In this document: positions 38,426-48,035 of the stretch, one piece after another
How the letters are laid out: each line of letters opens with the position of its first letter
Position numbering within the stretch: the stretch's first letter is position 1
Notes under the pieces: model-generated
The model's input: the letters and a program-made list of their open reading frames with translations, nothing else
The model's database searches: none
Told to the model about the DNA's origin: nothing
DNA from: JACCTU01 sp963737405
Lineage (GTDB): Bacteria; Actinomycetota; Thermoleophilia; Gaiellales; Gaiellaceae
Length of the DNA stretch: 64,000 nucleotides
Assembly: GCA_963737405.1 (NCBI GenBank)
Contig: CAVTSL010000011.1
Span: 186,001-250,000 of the forward strand
Reading direction: 5' to 3'
Program-made: the position numbers and the translations under genes

Positions 38426-40392
38426 GCTCGTCACGGTCACGGTCGACGGCCGCGAGGTCCAGGTGCCGAAGGGGACGGGGGTCGTCGAGACGGCGCTCGC
38501 GGCGGGGATCGAGATCCCGGTCTTCTGCTACGAGCCGCGTCTCGGGGCTCCGATCGGGGCGTGCCGCATGTGTCTCGTCGAGATCGAGGGGGTGCCGAAG
38601 CTCCAGGCCGGGTGCACGCTGACGGCGCAGGACGGGATGGTCGTGCGCACGGCGCAGACGTCGGCGATGGCCGCGGAGGGGCAGAACGCGACGCTCGAGT
38701 TCATCCTCGTCAACCACCCGCTCGACTGCCCGGTCTGCGACAAGGGCGGCGAGTGCCCGCTCCAGGACCTGACGTTCCGCTACGGGCCCGGGCGGACGCG
38801 GATGACGTTCTCGAAGCTCACGACCGAGAAGCCGATTCCGATCTCGCCTCACATCGCGCTCGACCGCGAGCGCTGCATCCTCTGCTACCGCTGCACGCGG
38901 TTCTCGGAGGACGTCGCCGAGGACGGCGAGCTCGTCGCCGTCAACCGCGGGGCGCGAACGGAGATCGCGACGTTCGAGGACGAGCCGTACCGCGACCGCT
39001 TCTCGGGGAACGTGATCGAGCTCTGCCCCGTCGGCGCGTTGACGTCGACGGAGTACCGGTTCGAGGCGCGGCCGTGGGAGATCCAGACCGTGCCGACGAT
39101 CTGCGGCCTCTGCCCCGTCGGCTGCAACATCGGCGTGACGACGCGCGAGGGGAAGGTCAAGCGGATCCTCTCGCGGAACCATCCCGAGGTCGACCAGGGG
39201 TGGCTCTGCGACAAGGGCCGGTTCGCGTTCCCCGCGCTGCGCGCGAAGGATCGGATCGTCGACCCGCTCCAGCGCGTGCGGCGGCGCGGGCTCGGGCCGG
39301 TCTCGTGGGACGACGCCATCGACGACGCGGAGCGGCTCCTGCGCGACGCGGGGCCCGGTGTCGTCGTCGTCCTCTCGGGCTCGGAGACGAACGAGCTCGC
39401 GTACGGGCTCGCCAAGCTCGCGGCGGCGCTCGGCGGGTCGGTGGTGCTGCCGGAGCCGGACGTCGCGCCGCTCGGCCGGCCGCTGTCGGACCTCGCCGGC
39501 GCAGCTTCGGTCGTCGTCGACGACGACGTCCCGCTCGAGGAGTCGGCGCCGATCGCAGCGCTCTGGGCGAAGCAGGCCGGCGGCGAGGGCGAGATCGCGC
39601 TCCGCGTCCCGCGGACCGCGAACGGCGTCGGGGTCGCGGAGGCGGTCGCGCGCGCCGGGGCGGCGAGCGGAAGCACCAGCCAGCAAGCGTGGTGGCGGTC
39701 CGGCCCTCGTCCTCGTCTCCGGGGACGACGCTGCGTCGGACCCGGCGGTCCGCGAGATGGCCGAGAACGCCCAGGCGGTGATCGCGGTCTCGATGTTCCA
39801 GGGGCTCGTGCTCGGTTGGGCCGACCTCGTCCTGCCCGGCACGAGCTACCTCGAGCGCGAGGGGTCGATGACGAACATGGAGGGGCGCGTACAGCGGCTG
39901 CGCCGCGCCGTGATCCCGCCCTCGCCGGACGAGCTCGCGTGGCTCGCGAAGCTCGCCGCGCGGTTCGAGGTCGCGCTCTCGCCGTACGCCTCGGTCGTCT
40001 ACGAAGAGCTCTTCGGCGAGCCGTTCGAGGACCTGGGCGAGACGGCCCCGCTCCGGGCGGCCGCGCCCGAAGGGGCCATGACAGGGGTCAGACCCCGGAC
40101 CGGACCTACCGGGACGCGTCTGGTCCGGTACCGGCCGCTCTTCTCCGGCGCCGCGGTCGAGCGCGTCGAGAAGTTCGCGTTCCAGCGGCCGATCGACGAG
40201 GCCGGGCTCTCGCGCGAGGACGCTGAGCGGATCGGCGTCCGCGACGGGCACCCGGTCCGCCTCCGCACGAACGGCACCTCCGCCGAGCTTCGCGCGCGCA
40301 TCCGCCGCGGCCTCGAGGCGGGCGTCGTGCTCGTCGCGGAGGGCACCGCGGACAACCTGAAGCCGGGACCGGTGGAGGTGACCCGCGCGTGA
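38412..40392 (+). CDS. nuoG: Complex I subunit NuoG (75 kDa), one frameshift as read
   Basis: Carries several clusters: [2Fe-2S] ligands in CYEPRLGAPIGACRMC, the His-Cys3 site HPLDCPVCDKGGECPLQ, CILCYRCTRF with CPVGAL, and an extra N7-type site CGLCPVGCNIG. About 660 residues. The frame changes near 39680-39695 (from VARAGAASGS to RGGGPALVLVSGDD) and continues to a stop at 40390-40392. Likely an indel error. ATG overlaps nuoF by 14 bases. Confidence 0.94.
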
Positions 40393-41378
40393 CCGAGCCC
40401 TGGTGGATCAGCGCCATCAAGGCGGTCGTGATCATCAACGTCGTCCTCCTCAGCTTCGCGTACCTGACCCTGATCGAACGAAAGGTCCTCGGCCGCATGC
40501 AGCTCCGCTACGGCCCGAACCGCGCCGGCCCGTACGGCCTCCTCCAGCCGATCGCCGACCTCGTGAAGCTCATCCGCAAGGAGAGCTTCTTCCCGGCAGC
40601 CGCGATCGACCTGCCGTACATCGTCGCGCCGGTCGTCTCGGCGTTCACCGCGCTCGCGGCCTTCGCCGTCATCCCGTGGGGCGGCGGCTGGGAGATCGCC
40701 GGCTACCAGGTGAACGGCTACGTCGCGAACGTCTCGATCGCGCTCCTGCTGATCTTCGCGCTCGGCTCGATCGGCGTCTACGGGTTCATCGTCGGCGGCT
40801 GGGCGAGCGAGTCGAAGTACTCGCTCCTCGGCTCGATGCGCACCTGCGCGCAGCTCGTGAGCTACGAGGTCGCGCTCGCGCTGACCGTGCTCGGCGTGAT
40901 CCTCATGGCCGGGTCGCTGTCGCTCGTCGACATCGTCGGCGCGCAGTACGACACGATCTGGTACGTCGTCCCGCAGTTCGTCGGCTTCGTCACGTTCTTC
41001 ATCGCCGGCATCGCGGAGACGAACCGCGCGCCGTTCGACCTGCCCGAGGCCGAGCAGGAGCTCGTCGCCGGCTACCACACCGAGTACTCCGGCATGCGCT
41101 GGGGCCTGTTCCAGATGGCGGAGTACATCAACATGCTCACGCTCTCGGCACTCGCGGTCACGCTCTTCCTCGGCGGGTGGCACTTCTTCTGGCTCGACCA
41201 GCTCGGCCCGATCTGGTTCATCCTCAAGCTCGCGGTCGTCGTCTTCCTCTTCATCTGGCTGCGGGCCACGTTCCCGCGCCTGCGCTACGACCAGCTGATG
41301 GCGTTCGGCTGGAAGGTGCTGCTCCCGGTCGCGACGATCAACGCGGTCGTGACCGCGATCCTGGTGGTCGCCCTGTGA
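40389..41378 (+). CDS. nuoH: Complex I subunit NuoH
   Basis: 329-residue membrane subunit at the arm junction that helps form the quinone tunnel. ERKVLGRMQLRYGPNRAGPYGLLQPIADLVKL and ETNRAPFDLPEAEQELVAGYHTEYSGM are invariant family stretches. Eight or so membrane helices. GTGA overlaps at both ends. Confidence 0.97.
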   Translation: MTEPWWISAIKAVVIINVVLLSFAYLTLIERKVLGRMQLRYGPNRAGPYGLLQPIADLVKLIRKESFFPAAAIDLPYIVAPVVSAFTALAAFAVIPWGGGWEIAGYQVNGYVANVSIALLLIFALGSIGVYGFIVGGWASESKYSLLGSMRTCAQLVSYEVALALTVLGVILMAGSLSLVDIVGAQYDTIWYVVPQFVGFVTFFIAGIAETNRAPFDLPEAEQELVAGYHTEYSGMRWGLFQMAEYINMLTLSALAVTLFLGGWHFFWLDQLGPIWFILKLAVVVFLFIWLRATFPRLRYDQLMAFGWKVLLPVATINAVVTAILVVAL

Positions 41379-41872
41379 GCCCGCAGCCGATGGACACGCT
41401 GAAGGGCTTCGGCGTCACGTTCAAGCAGATCTTCAAGAAGCCGATCACGCAGCAGTACCCCGAGTACAAGCGCGCGGTCTACCCGCGCTTCCGCGGCCGC
41501 CACCGCCTGCACCGCTTCCAGAACGGGCTCGAGAAGTGCGTCGGCTGCTCGCTCTGCGCCGCCGCGTGCCCGGCGGACTGCATCCGCGTCGTCCCGGCGG
41601 AGAACACCGCGGACAACCGGGTCTCGGCAGGCGAGCGCTACGCGCGCATCTACGAGATCAACATGTCGCGCTGCATCTTCTGCGGCTACTGCGAGCTCGC
41701 GTGCCCGTTCGACGCGATCACGCTCGGCAACGAGTACGAGATCTCCGAGTACTCGCGCGACGACCTGATCTACACGAAGGAGATGCTCCTCGCCGAGCCG
41801 ATGAAGCGCATCCCGGTCGCTGATCCGGACCTCTACGACACGCCCGTCCCCTACTACAAGACGAACGCGTAG
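41375..41872 (+). CDS. nuoI: Complex I subunit NuoI
   Basis: 165-residue ferredoxin-like subunit with two [4Fe-4S] motifs, CVGCSLCAAACPADC and CIFCGYCELACPFDAI (N6a, N6b). GTG 41375 overlaps the nuoH stop; ATG 41390 is an alternative start. Confidence 0.97.
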   Translation: MSPQPMDTLKGFGVTFKQIFKKPITQQYPEYKRAVYPRFRGRHRLHRFQNGLEKCVGCSLCAAACPADCIRVVPAENTADNRVSAGERYARIYEINMSRCIFCGYCELACPFDAITLGNEYEISEYSRDDLIYTKEMLLAEPMKRIPVADPDLYDTPVPYYKTNA

Positions 41873-42417
41873 TGGACGTCGGCAACGTCCTCGTCTGGAT
41901 CGTCTGGTTCGTCGCCGCGTTCGCGTGCCTCGGCTCGGGCATCGCGGTCGTCACGTTCGCGAACCCGTTCTACTCGGCACTCGCGCTGATCGGGAACCTC
42001 GCGTCGCTCGCGGTGCTCTACCTGCTGCTCTCGGCCGAGTTCGTGGCCGCCGCGCAGGTGCTCGTCTACGCGGGAGCCGTGATGGTGATGTTCCTGTTCG
42101 TCATCGGCTACCTCGGCGGCCGCGCCGACGCGCCGTGGGCAGGCGGGCCGAGCTGGCAGCAGACGGCTGCGATCTGCGCCGCGGGAGCGATCCTCGTGGA
42201 GGTCGTCGTCGCCGTCGGGCTCAAGTCGGGCGACCGCCTCGACGACGAGGCCGGCATCAACTCGCTCTTCGGCGGGCCGCACGAGATCGGGCGGCTCTTT
42301 CTGACGAACCACCTCCTTGCGTTCGAGATCACCTCGATCGTGCTGCTCATCGCCGCCGTCGGCGGGGTCATCCTCGGCGCGCACTCGCGGCGCTTCGACC
42401 AGGAGGCGCGCCGATGA
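41872..42417 (+). CDS. nuoJ: Complex I subunit NuoJ
   Basis: 181-residue membrane subunit with five helices; the pi-bulge helix region AEFVAAAQVLVYAGAVMVMFLFVIGYL is characteristic. GTG start shares its first base with the last base of the nuoI TAG stop. Confidence 0.95.
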   Translation: MDVGNVLVWIVWFVAAFACLGSGIAVVTFANPFYSALALIGNLASLAVLYLLLSAEFVAAAQVLVYAGAVMVMFLFVIGYLGGRADAPWAGGPSWQQTAAICAAGAILVEVVVAVGLKSGDRLDDEAGINSLFGGPHEIGRLFLTNHLLAFEITSIVLLIAAVGGVILGAHSRRFDQEARR

Positions 42418-42722
42418 TGGGCCCCGAGGTCACCTGGTACCTCATCGTCGCCGCGATCCTGTTCACGATCGGAGCCCTCGGCGTGCTCGTGCGCCGCAGC
42501 CCGCTGATCGTCCTCCTCTCGCTCGAGATCATGCTGAACGGCGGGAACCTCGCGCTGATCGCGTTCTCCCGCCACCAGGGGTCGGGCGACGGCCAGATCT
42601 TCGCGCTCACCGTGATGGCGGTCGCCGCGTCCGAGGTCGTCGTCGGGCTCGGCCTCATCGTCGCCATGTCGCGCCGCCGCCTCCCCCTCGACGTCGACCG
42701 GCTGACGACGCTTCGCGGATGA
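42414..42722 (+). CDS. nuoK: Complex I subunit NuoK
   Basis: 102-residue three-helix subunit with the conserved intramembrane Glu residues in LEIMLNGGNLALIAF and AASEVVVGLGL, which lie on the proton path. ATGA overlaps with nuoJ and nuoL. Confidence 0.97.
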   Translation: MMGPEVTWYLIVAAILFTIGALGVLVRRSPLIVLLSLEIMLNGGNLALIAFSRHQGSGDGQIFALTVMAVAASEVVVGLGLIVAMSRRRLPLDVDRLTTLRG

Positions 42723-44614
42723 CGACGGTCGCGACCACCGCGTGGATCTGCCTCCTCTCGCCGCTCACGGCGGCGCTGCTGATCGCCCTCGCCGGCAACC
42801 GGATCACGCGCCGCGGCGCGGGCTACCTCGCGACGACGTCGACGTTCGTCTCCTTCGGCGCGGCGCTCGTCGGCTTCCTCTCGATGCTCGGCGAGCACCC
42901 CGAGGAGCGCGCCGAGGTGACGACCGCCTGGACGTGGCTGAAGGCCGGGAGCTTCGAGGCCGGGTTGAGCCTGCTCGTCGACCCGCTGTCGATGCTGATG
43001 ATGCTGATCGTCTCCGGCGTCGGCTCGCTGATCGTCATGTACTCGATCGGCTACATGGACGGCGAGGACGAGGAGCGCCGCTACTTCGCGTACATGGCGT
43101 TCTTCGTCTTCTCGATGCTGCTTCTCGTCGAGGGCGCGAACCTCGTGCTGCTGCTCGCCGGCTGGGGCCTCGTCGGCCTCGCGTCGTATCTCCTGATCGG
43201 CTTCCACCACGAGCGGCCGTCCGCGGTCTCTGCCGCGAAGAAGGCGTTCGTCATGAACGCGATCGGCGACGCCACGATGGCGCTCGCGATCTTCCTGCTC
43301 TGGTGGCAGACGGGCACCGTCACGTTCGACGGCGTCTTCGGCAGCGTCGACGGGCTGTCCGACACCGTCGTGACGCTCGCCGCGCTCGGTCTCCTCGGCG
43401 GCGCGATCGCGAAGTCGGCGCAGATCCCGCTCCAGACGTGGCTGCCGGACGCGATGGAGGGCCCGACCCCGGTCAGCGCCCTCATCCACGCGGCGACGAT
43501 GGTCACGGCAGGCGTCTACCTGCTCGTCCGCCTGAACCCGATCTTCGAGGCCGCCGACTTCGTGCAGCACCTCGCCGCCGCGATCGGCGCGGTCACGCTG
43601 ATCGTCGCCGGCCTGATCGCGCTCGTCCAGAACGACATCAAGCGCGTGATCGCGTACTCGACGATGTCGCAGATCGGCTACATGTTCCTCGGCGCGGGGA
43701 TCGGCGCGTACGGGAGCGCGATGTTCCACCTGATGACGCACGCCTTCTTCAAGGCGCTGCTCTTCCTCGCGGCGGGCATCGTGATCCACGCGCTGCTCGG
43801 CGAGCAGGACCTCCGCAACATGGGCGGCCTCCGCGACGCGCTCCCGCGAACGTACTGGGCGATGCTCGTCGGCGGGCTCGCGCTCGCAGGGATCTTCCCG
43901 CTCTCGGGCTTCTGGTCGAAGGACTCGATCCTCGCGTCCGCGCTCGCCGGAGGAACCTACGACCGGATCCTGTTCGTCGTCGGGCTCGTCGGGGTCTTCC
44001 TCACGGCGCTCTACACCTTCCGGATGCTCTTCCTCGCGTTCGGAGGCGAGCGCTCCGCGTACGCGCGCGAGCACCTGCACGACACGAGCCACGGCGAGGC
44101 GCCGTTCTCGATGGGGGCGGCGGTCGCGGTGCTGTCCGTGCTGTCGGTCGTCGGCGGCTGGCTCCAGGTCGCCGGGGTCTGGCATCCGTTCTCGGACTGG
44201 CTCGAGCCGGTCGCAGCGCCGCTCGTCGAGCCGTCGACCACGCAGGACTGGGTGACCTCGCTCGTCTCGCTGACGATCGCGCTCGGCGGGATCTGGCTCG
44301 CCTGGCTGATCTGGTCGAAGCGGAGCGTCGTCCTGCCGGAGCTCCCGGAGGCGCGCCGCGTCCTCGAGCACAAGTTCTACTTCGACGAGCTCTACGACCG
44401 GCTGTTCTACCGCCCGGCCGACGCGATCGCACGCGCGCTTCGCCGAGGCGTCGAGGAGCCGATCGTCACCGGCTCGATCAACGCGACGGTCACGAGCGTG
44501 CGCGAGGCGGGCCGCGCCAGCACGCTCATCCAAACCGGCTTTCTGCGGAGCTACGCGCTCGCGCTCATGGCCGGCCTCGCCGTCCTCGCGGTCATCTTCG
44601 TGGCCCTGCGATGA
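42719..44614 (+). CDS. nuoL: Complex I subunit NuoL
   Basis: 631-residue antiporter-like proton pump with the long lateral helix at the C-terminus. VEGANLVLLLAGWGLVGLASYLLIGF, KSAQIPLQTWLPDAMEGPTPVSALIHAATMVTAGVYLL and RVIAYSTMSQIGYM are family hallmarks. ATG overlaps the nuoK stop. Confidence 0.97.
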   Translation: MTTVATTAWICLLSPLTAALLIALAGNRITRRGAGYLATTSTFVSFGAALVGFLSMLGEHPEERAEVTTAWTWLKAGSFEAGLSLLVDPLSMLMMLIVSGVGSLIVMYSIGYMDGEDEERRYFAYMAFFVFSMLLLVEGANLVLLLAGWGLVGLASYLLIGFHHERPSAVSAAKKAFVMNAIGDATMALAIFLLWWQTGTVTFDGVFGSVDGLSDTVVTLAALGLLGGAIAKSAQIPLQTWLPDAMEGPTPVSALIHAATMVTAGVYLLVRLNPIFEAADFVQHLAAAIGAVTLIVAGLIALVQNDIKRVIAYSTMSQIGYMFLGAGIGAYGSAMFHLMTHAFFKALLFLAAGIVIHALLGEQDLRNMGGLRDALPRTYWAMLVGGLALAGIFPLSGFWSKDSILASALAGGTYDRILFVVGLVGVFLTALYTFRMLFLAFGGERSAYAREHLHDTSHGEAPFSMGAAVAVLSVLSVVGGWLQVAGVWHPFSDWLEPVAAPLVEPSTTQDWVTSLVSLTIALGGIWLAWLIWSKRSVVLPELPEARRVLEHKFYFDELYDRLFYRPADAIARALRRGVEEPIVTGSINATVTSVREAGRASTLIQTGFLRSYALALMAGLAVLAVIFVALR

Positions 44615-46059
44615 GCGGCTGGCTGACCACGACGCTGATCTTCCTGCCGCTCGCCGCGGCGCTCGTCCTCTGGATCGTGCCGTGGCCGCGGCTCTGGGCG
44701 GGCTCGCTCGCGACGCTCGTCGCCCTGACGGAGGTCGGGCTCTGGATCGTCGGTCTCACCGAGTTCGACTTCGCCGGAGGGATCCAGGGAGAGCAGCAGC
44801 ACACGTGGTTCAGCGACCTCGGCGTCTCGTACCACGTCGGGATGTACGGCTTCTCGCTCTGGCTCGTCGGGCTGACGATCGTCTGCACGGCCGCGGCGAT
44901 CGCGTACGCGTGGTGGGCGGGTCGCGACCGGCCGCGCACCTACTTCGGGCTGATGCTCTTCCTGCTCGGAGCGGTCGTCGGCGTCTTCACGTCGCAGGAC
45001 CTCGTTCTCTTCTACGCGTTCTTCGAGGGGATGCTGATCCCGCTCTACGTGCTCATCGGCGTGTGGGGCGGAGCGGACCGCACGCGCGCGACCTACACGT
45101 TCGTGATCTACACGATGGCCGGCTCGCTGCTGATGCTCGCCGCGATCGTCGTCTTCGGGCTGAGCCAGGGAACGTTCGACCTGATCGAGTCGGGGACCGA
45201 CGACAGCGCGTGGGTCTTCCTCGGCTTCGTCGTCGCGTTCGCGATCAAGGCCCCGATCTTCCCGTTCCACGGCTGGCTGCCCGTCACGTATCGCGAGTCG
45301 CCGCCCGAGGTCTCCGCACTCCTCTCCGGCGTGGTCTCGAAGGTCGGCGCGTACGGTCTGCTGCGGATCGCGATCGCGAAGTTCCCCGAGCCGGCGCAGG
45401 ACTTCCAGGTGCCGCTGCTCGTGCTCGCGGGCGTCGGCCTCGTGTACGGCTCGCTGCTCGCGTTCCGCGCGCCCGACGTCCGCGGCGTGATCGCGTACTC
45501 GTCGCTCGCGCAGATGGGGCTGATCACGCTCGGGCTGTTCGCGCTGAACGACCAGGGCTTCGACGGCGCCGTGCTGCAGATGGTCGTGCACGGCCTCATC
45601 TCGACGACGCTCTTCCTGATCGCGGGCGGCATCGAGCGGCGGACGTCGACCGGGGAGTTCGCGCTCCTCGGCGGGATGGCGCGCGGGCGGCCCGCGCTCG
45701 CGACCGTGCTGATGACGACGGGGGTGATCGCGCTCGCGGTGCCCGGGTCGGCGGCGTTCGCGGGCGAGTTCCTGATCCTGCTCGGCGTCTTCAACACCGG
45801 CTGGGGCTGGGCCGTCGTCGGCGCCGTCGCGATCGTGCTCGCGGCGATGTACATGCTCCGCCTGATCTCGGCCGTGCTCCACCAGGGTCGCGGTTCGGCG
45901 GTGACCGACGCGGCGCTCGACCTGCGCCCGGCCGAGCTCGGGATCATCGTGCCGCTCCTCGCGTGCGTGCTCGCGCTCTCGGCGTGGCCGGCGGCGATCA
46001 GCGAGCGGGCCTTCCCCGGTGACAGGGCGGCGCGGGTCGTCGAGGCGCAGTTCAAGTGA
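44611..46059 (+). CDS. nuoM: Complex I subunit NuoM
   Basis: 482-residue antiporter-like subunit. FYAFFEGMLIPLYVLIGVWGG, IKAPIFPFHGWLPVTYRESPPEVSALLSGVVSKVGAYGLLR and IAYSSLAQMGLITLG are conserved, with the pump Glu and Lys residues in place. ATGA overlap with nuoL and GTGA with nuoN. Confidence 0.97.
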   Translation: MSGWLTTTLIFLPLAAALVLWIVPWPRLWAGSLATLVALTEVGLWIVGLTEFDFAGGIQGEQQHTWFSDLGVSYHVGMYGFSLWLVGLTIVCTAAAIAYAWWAGRDRPRTYFGLMLFLLGAVVGVFTSQDLVLFYAFFEGMLIPLYVLIGVWGGADRTRATYTFVIYTMAGSLLMLAAIVVFGLSQGTFDLIESGTDDSAWVFLGFVVAFAIKAPIFPFHGWLPVTYRESPPEVSALLSGVVSKVGAYGLLRIAIAKFPEPAQDFQVPLLVLAGVGLVYGSLLAFRAPDVRGVIAYSSLAQMGLITLGLFALNDQGFDGAVLQMVVHGLISTTLFLIAGGIERRTSTGEFALLGGMARGRPALATVLMTTGVIALAVPGSAAFAGEFLILLGVFNTGWGWAVVGAVAIVLAAMYMLRLISAVLHQGRGSAVTDAALDLRPAELGIIVPLLACVLALSAWPAAISERAFPGDRAARVVEAQFK

Positions 46060-47523
46060 TCGACACGCCGAGCATCGACTGGCTCGCGCTCTCGCCGGTG
46101 CTGGCGCCGCTCGCCGGCGCCGCCGTGGCGCTGCTCCTCTCGGTCGTCCTTCCGGACGGGATGCGGCGGGCCGCCGCCGCGTTCTTCGCGGCCGTCGGGC
46201 TCCTCGTCGGCCTCGTGCTCGCCGCGTACGTCTACTGGAAGAGCCCCGACGCGCAGGGGATCGTCGCGGACGCCGCGCGCCGCGACCGCCTGGCCACGCT
46301 CGCGCAGATGATGATCGCGGGCGCGGGAGTGCTCACGGTCGGCGTCGCCTGGCGCGACCAGCCGCGCCAGGAGCACGTCGGCGAGTACTTCGCGCTCCTC
46401 GCCAGCGCAGCCGCCGGGATGATGTTCATGGTCTCGGCGTCGAACCTGATGACGCTCTTCCTCGGGCTCGAGTGGTTCTCGATCAGCCTCTACGTGCTCT
46501 GCGCGATCGACATCGAGCTCGAGACGTCGCTCGAGTCGGGCCTCAAGTACCTGATCGTCGGGAGCTTCGGGTCGGCGATCCTGCTCTTCGGCTTCGCGCT
46601 CGTCTACGGGGCCACCGGCGCGCTCGAGCTCGGCGCGATCGGCCAGGCCGGCCGCGCGCTCGAGCACGACTCGCTGCTCCTCGTCGGGCTCGCGATGGTG
46701 CTGACCGGTCTCGGCTTCAAGGCCTCCGCGGCGCCGTTCCACATGTGGACGCCGGACGTCTACCAGGGCTCGCCGACGCCGGTGACCGCGTTCATGTCCG
46801 CCGCGACGAAGGTCACCGCGCTCGTCGTGATGCTGCGCGTGCTGAACACCGCGTTCCCCGCGCAGGAGGATCTCTGGAGCGGCGCAGTCGCGGCGATCGC
46901 CGTCGCCTCGCTCGCGATCGGCAACCTCGCAGCGCTCGTGCAGCGCAACGTGAAGCGGATGCTCGCGTACTCGTCGATCTCGCACGCGGGCTTCATGCTG
47001 ATCCCGATCGCCGCCGCGAACGAGCTCGGCGCGAAGGCGCTCCTCTACTACCTGATCCCGTACGGCGCGGCCTCGCTCGGCGCCTTCGCCGTCGTCGCCG
47101 CGCGCGAGCGCGAGCTCCGCGAGCCGGTGACGCTCGACAACCTGAGCGGGATGGGCTGGGAGCGGCCGTTCCTCGGCTTCGCCCTCGCGATGTTCGCGTT
47201 CGCGTTCATCGGGCTGCCGCCGGGCGGGCTGTTCGTGGGCAAGCTCCTCGCCTTCTCGGCCGCCGTCGACGCGGACATGATCTGGCTCGTGATCGTCGGC
47301 GTCGTCGCGACCGCCGTGAGCGTCTACTACTACCTCGCGATCGTCCGGTCGCTCTACATGCGGACGGAGCTGCGGCTCGTGCCGGCCGGCGGCGCTCCGG
47401 CGCGCGAGGTCCTGCTCACGGCCTCTGTCGCCCTCACGCTCGGGATCGTCGTCGCGTCGTTCGTCTTCGTGCAGCCGCTGCTGGACCTCGCGGGCAACGC
47501 GGCGAGCTCGCTCGGGCTTCTAG
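46056..47523 (+). CDS. nuoN: Complex I subunit NuoN
   Basis: About 488-residue antiporter-like subunit. GLEWFSISLYVLCAI, GFKASAAPFHMWTPDVYQGSPTPVTAFMSAATKV and RMLAYSSISHAGFML identify it. As read, the frame misses a stop and continues to 47900 with an Arg/Asp-rich tail that is simply the antisense of the next gene. I end it at the TAG 47521-47523, which needs a small shift near the C-terminus and would share CTAG with the convergent gene, as three other convergent pairs here do. Last gene of the nuo operon. Confidence 0.9.
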
Positions 47524-47858
47524 CGCTGCGCGAGCCGGACGGCGCCCTGCAGCAGCAGGAGCGCGACCGACGCCACGACGGCCGAGACCCCGACGGGCGG
47601 GACGACCGCGCCGTCGAGCGTCGGCGCCCGCACGGCCGCGGCCACGACGACGAGCGCGAGCGCGACGACGCCGAGGCCGGCCTGGAGCCGCGCCGCCGCG
47701 AGCGCAGGCGAGTTGCCCGGCAGCTCGACGAGCCGTCCGTACGCCTCGAGCGCCGCATGCGCGGTGACGACGACGGCGCCGAGCACGAGATAGAAGGAGA
47801 GCGAGTGCCCGCCGAGCGTGTCGGCGGCGATGGCGGCGAGCAGCAGGAGCACGGCCAC
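47520..47858 (-). CDS. Small membrane protein, unknown
   Basis: 112 residues with four hydrophobic segments (AVLLLLAAIAADTLGG; FYLVLGAVVVTAHAAL; GLGVVALALVVVAAAV; GVSAVVASVALLLLQGA). No recognised family. GTG 47858. Convergent with nuoN, sharing CTAG. The much longer open frame above it on this strand is not coding; it is antisense to four real genes. Confidence 0.65.
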   Translation of the reverse strand: MAVLLLLAAIAADTLGGHSLSFYLVLGAVVVTAHAALEAYGRLVELPGNSPALAAARLQAGLGVVALALVVVAAAVRAPTLDGAVVPPVGVSAVVASVALLLLQGAVRLAQR

Positions 47859-48035
47859 GCACCAAGGTTCGCGCTGGGACCGGACGGTCCTTCCGCGTAG
47901 GCTCGCCGAATCCGCGCCGTCGTCTGGACGTTCGCCGTTTCGCTCCCGCTGGCCGGGCTGGCGCTCCTGCTCGGCTACCCGAGGCTGGACGTCCGCTGGG
48001 AGAACCACCCGTCCCATTTCTGGCTCGTCCTCGCC

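Noticed and set aside
42368..44533. A 721-codon minus-strand frame across nuoL
   Set aside because: Charged low-complexity translation antisense to nuoL; GC-rich third positions keep such frames open.
47524..47900. C-terminal extension of NuoN
   Set aside because: Arg/Asp/Glu-rich and antisense to a better minus-strand membrane protein; NuoN family ends near 47520.
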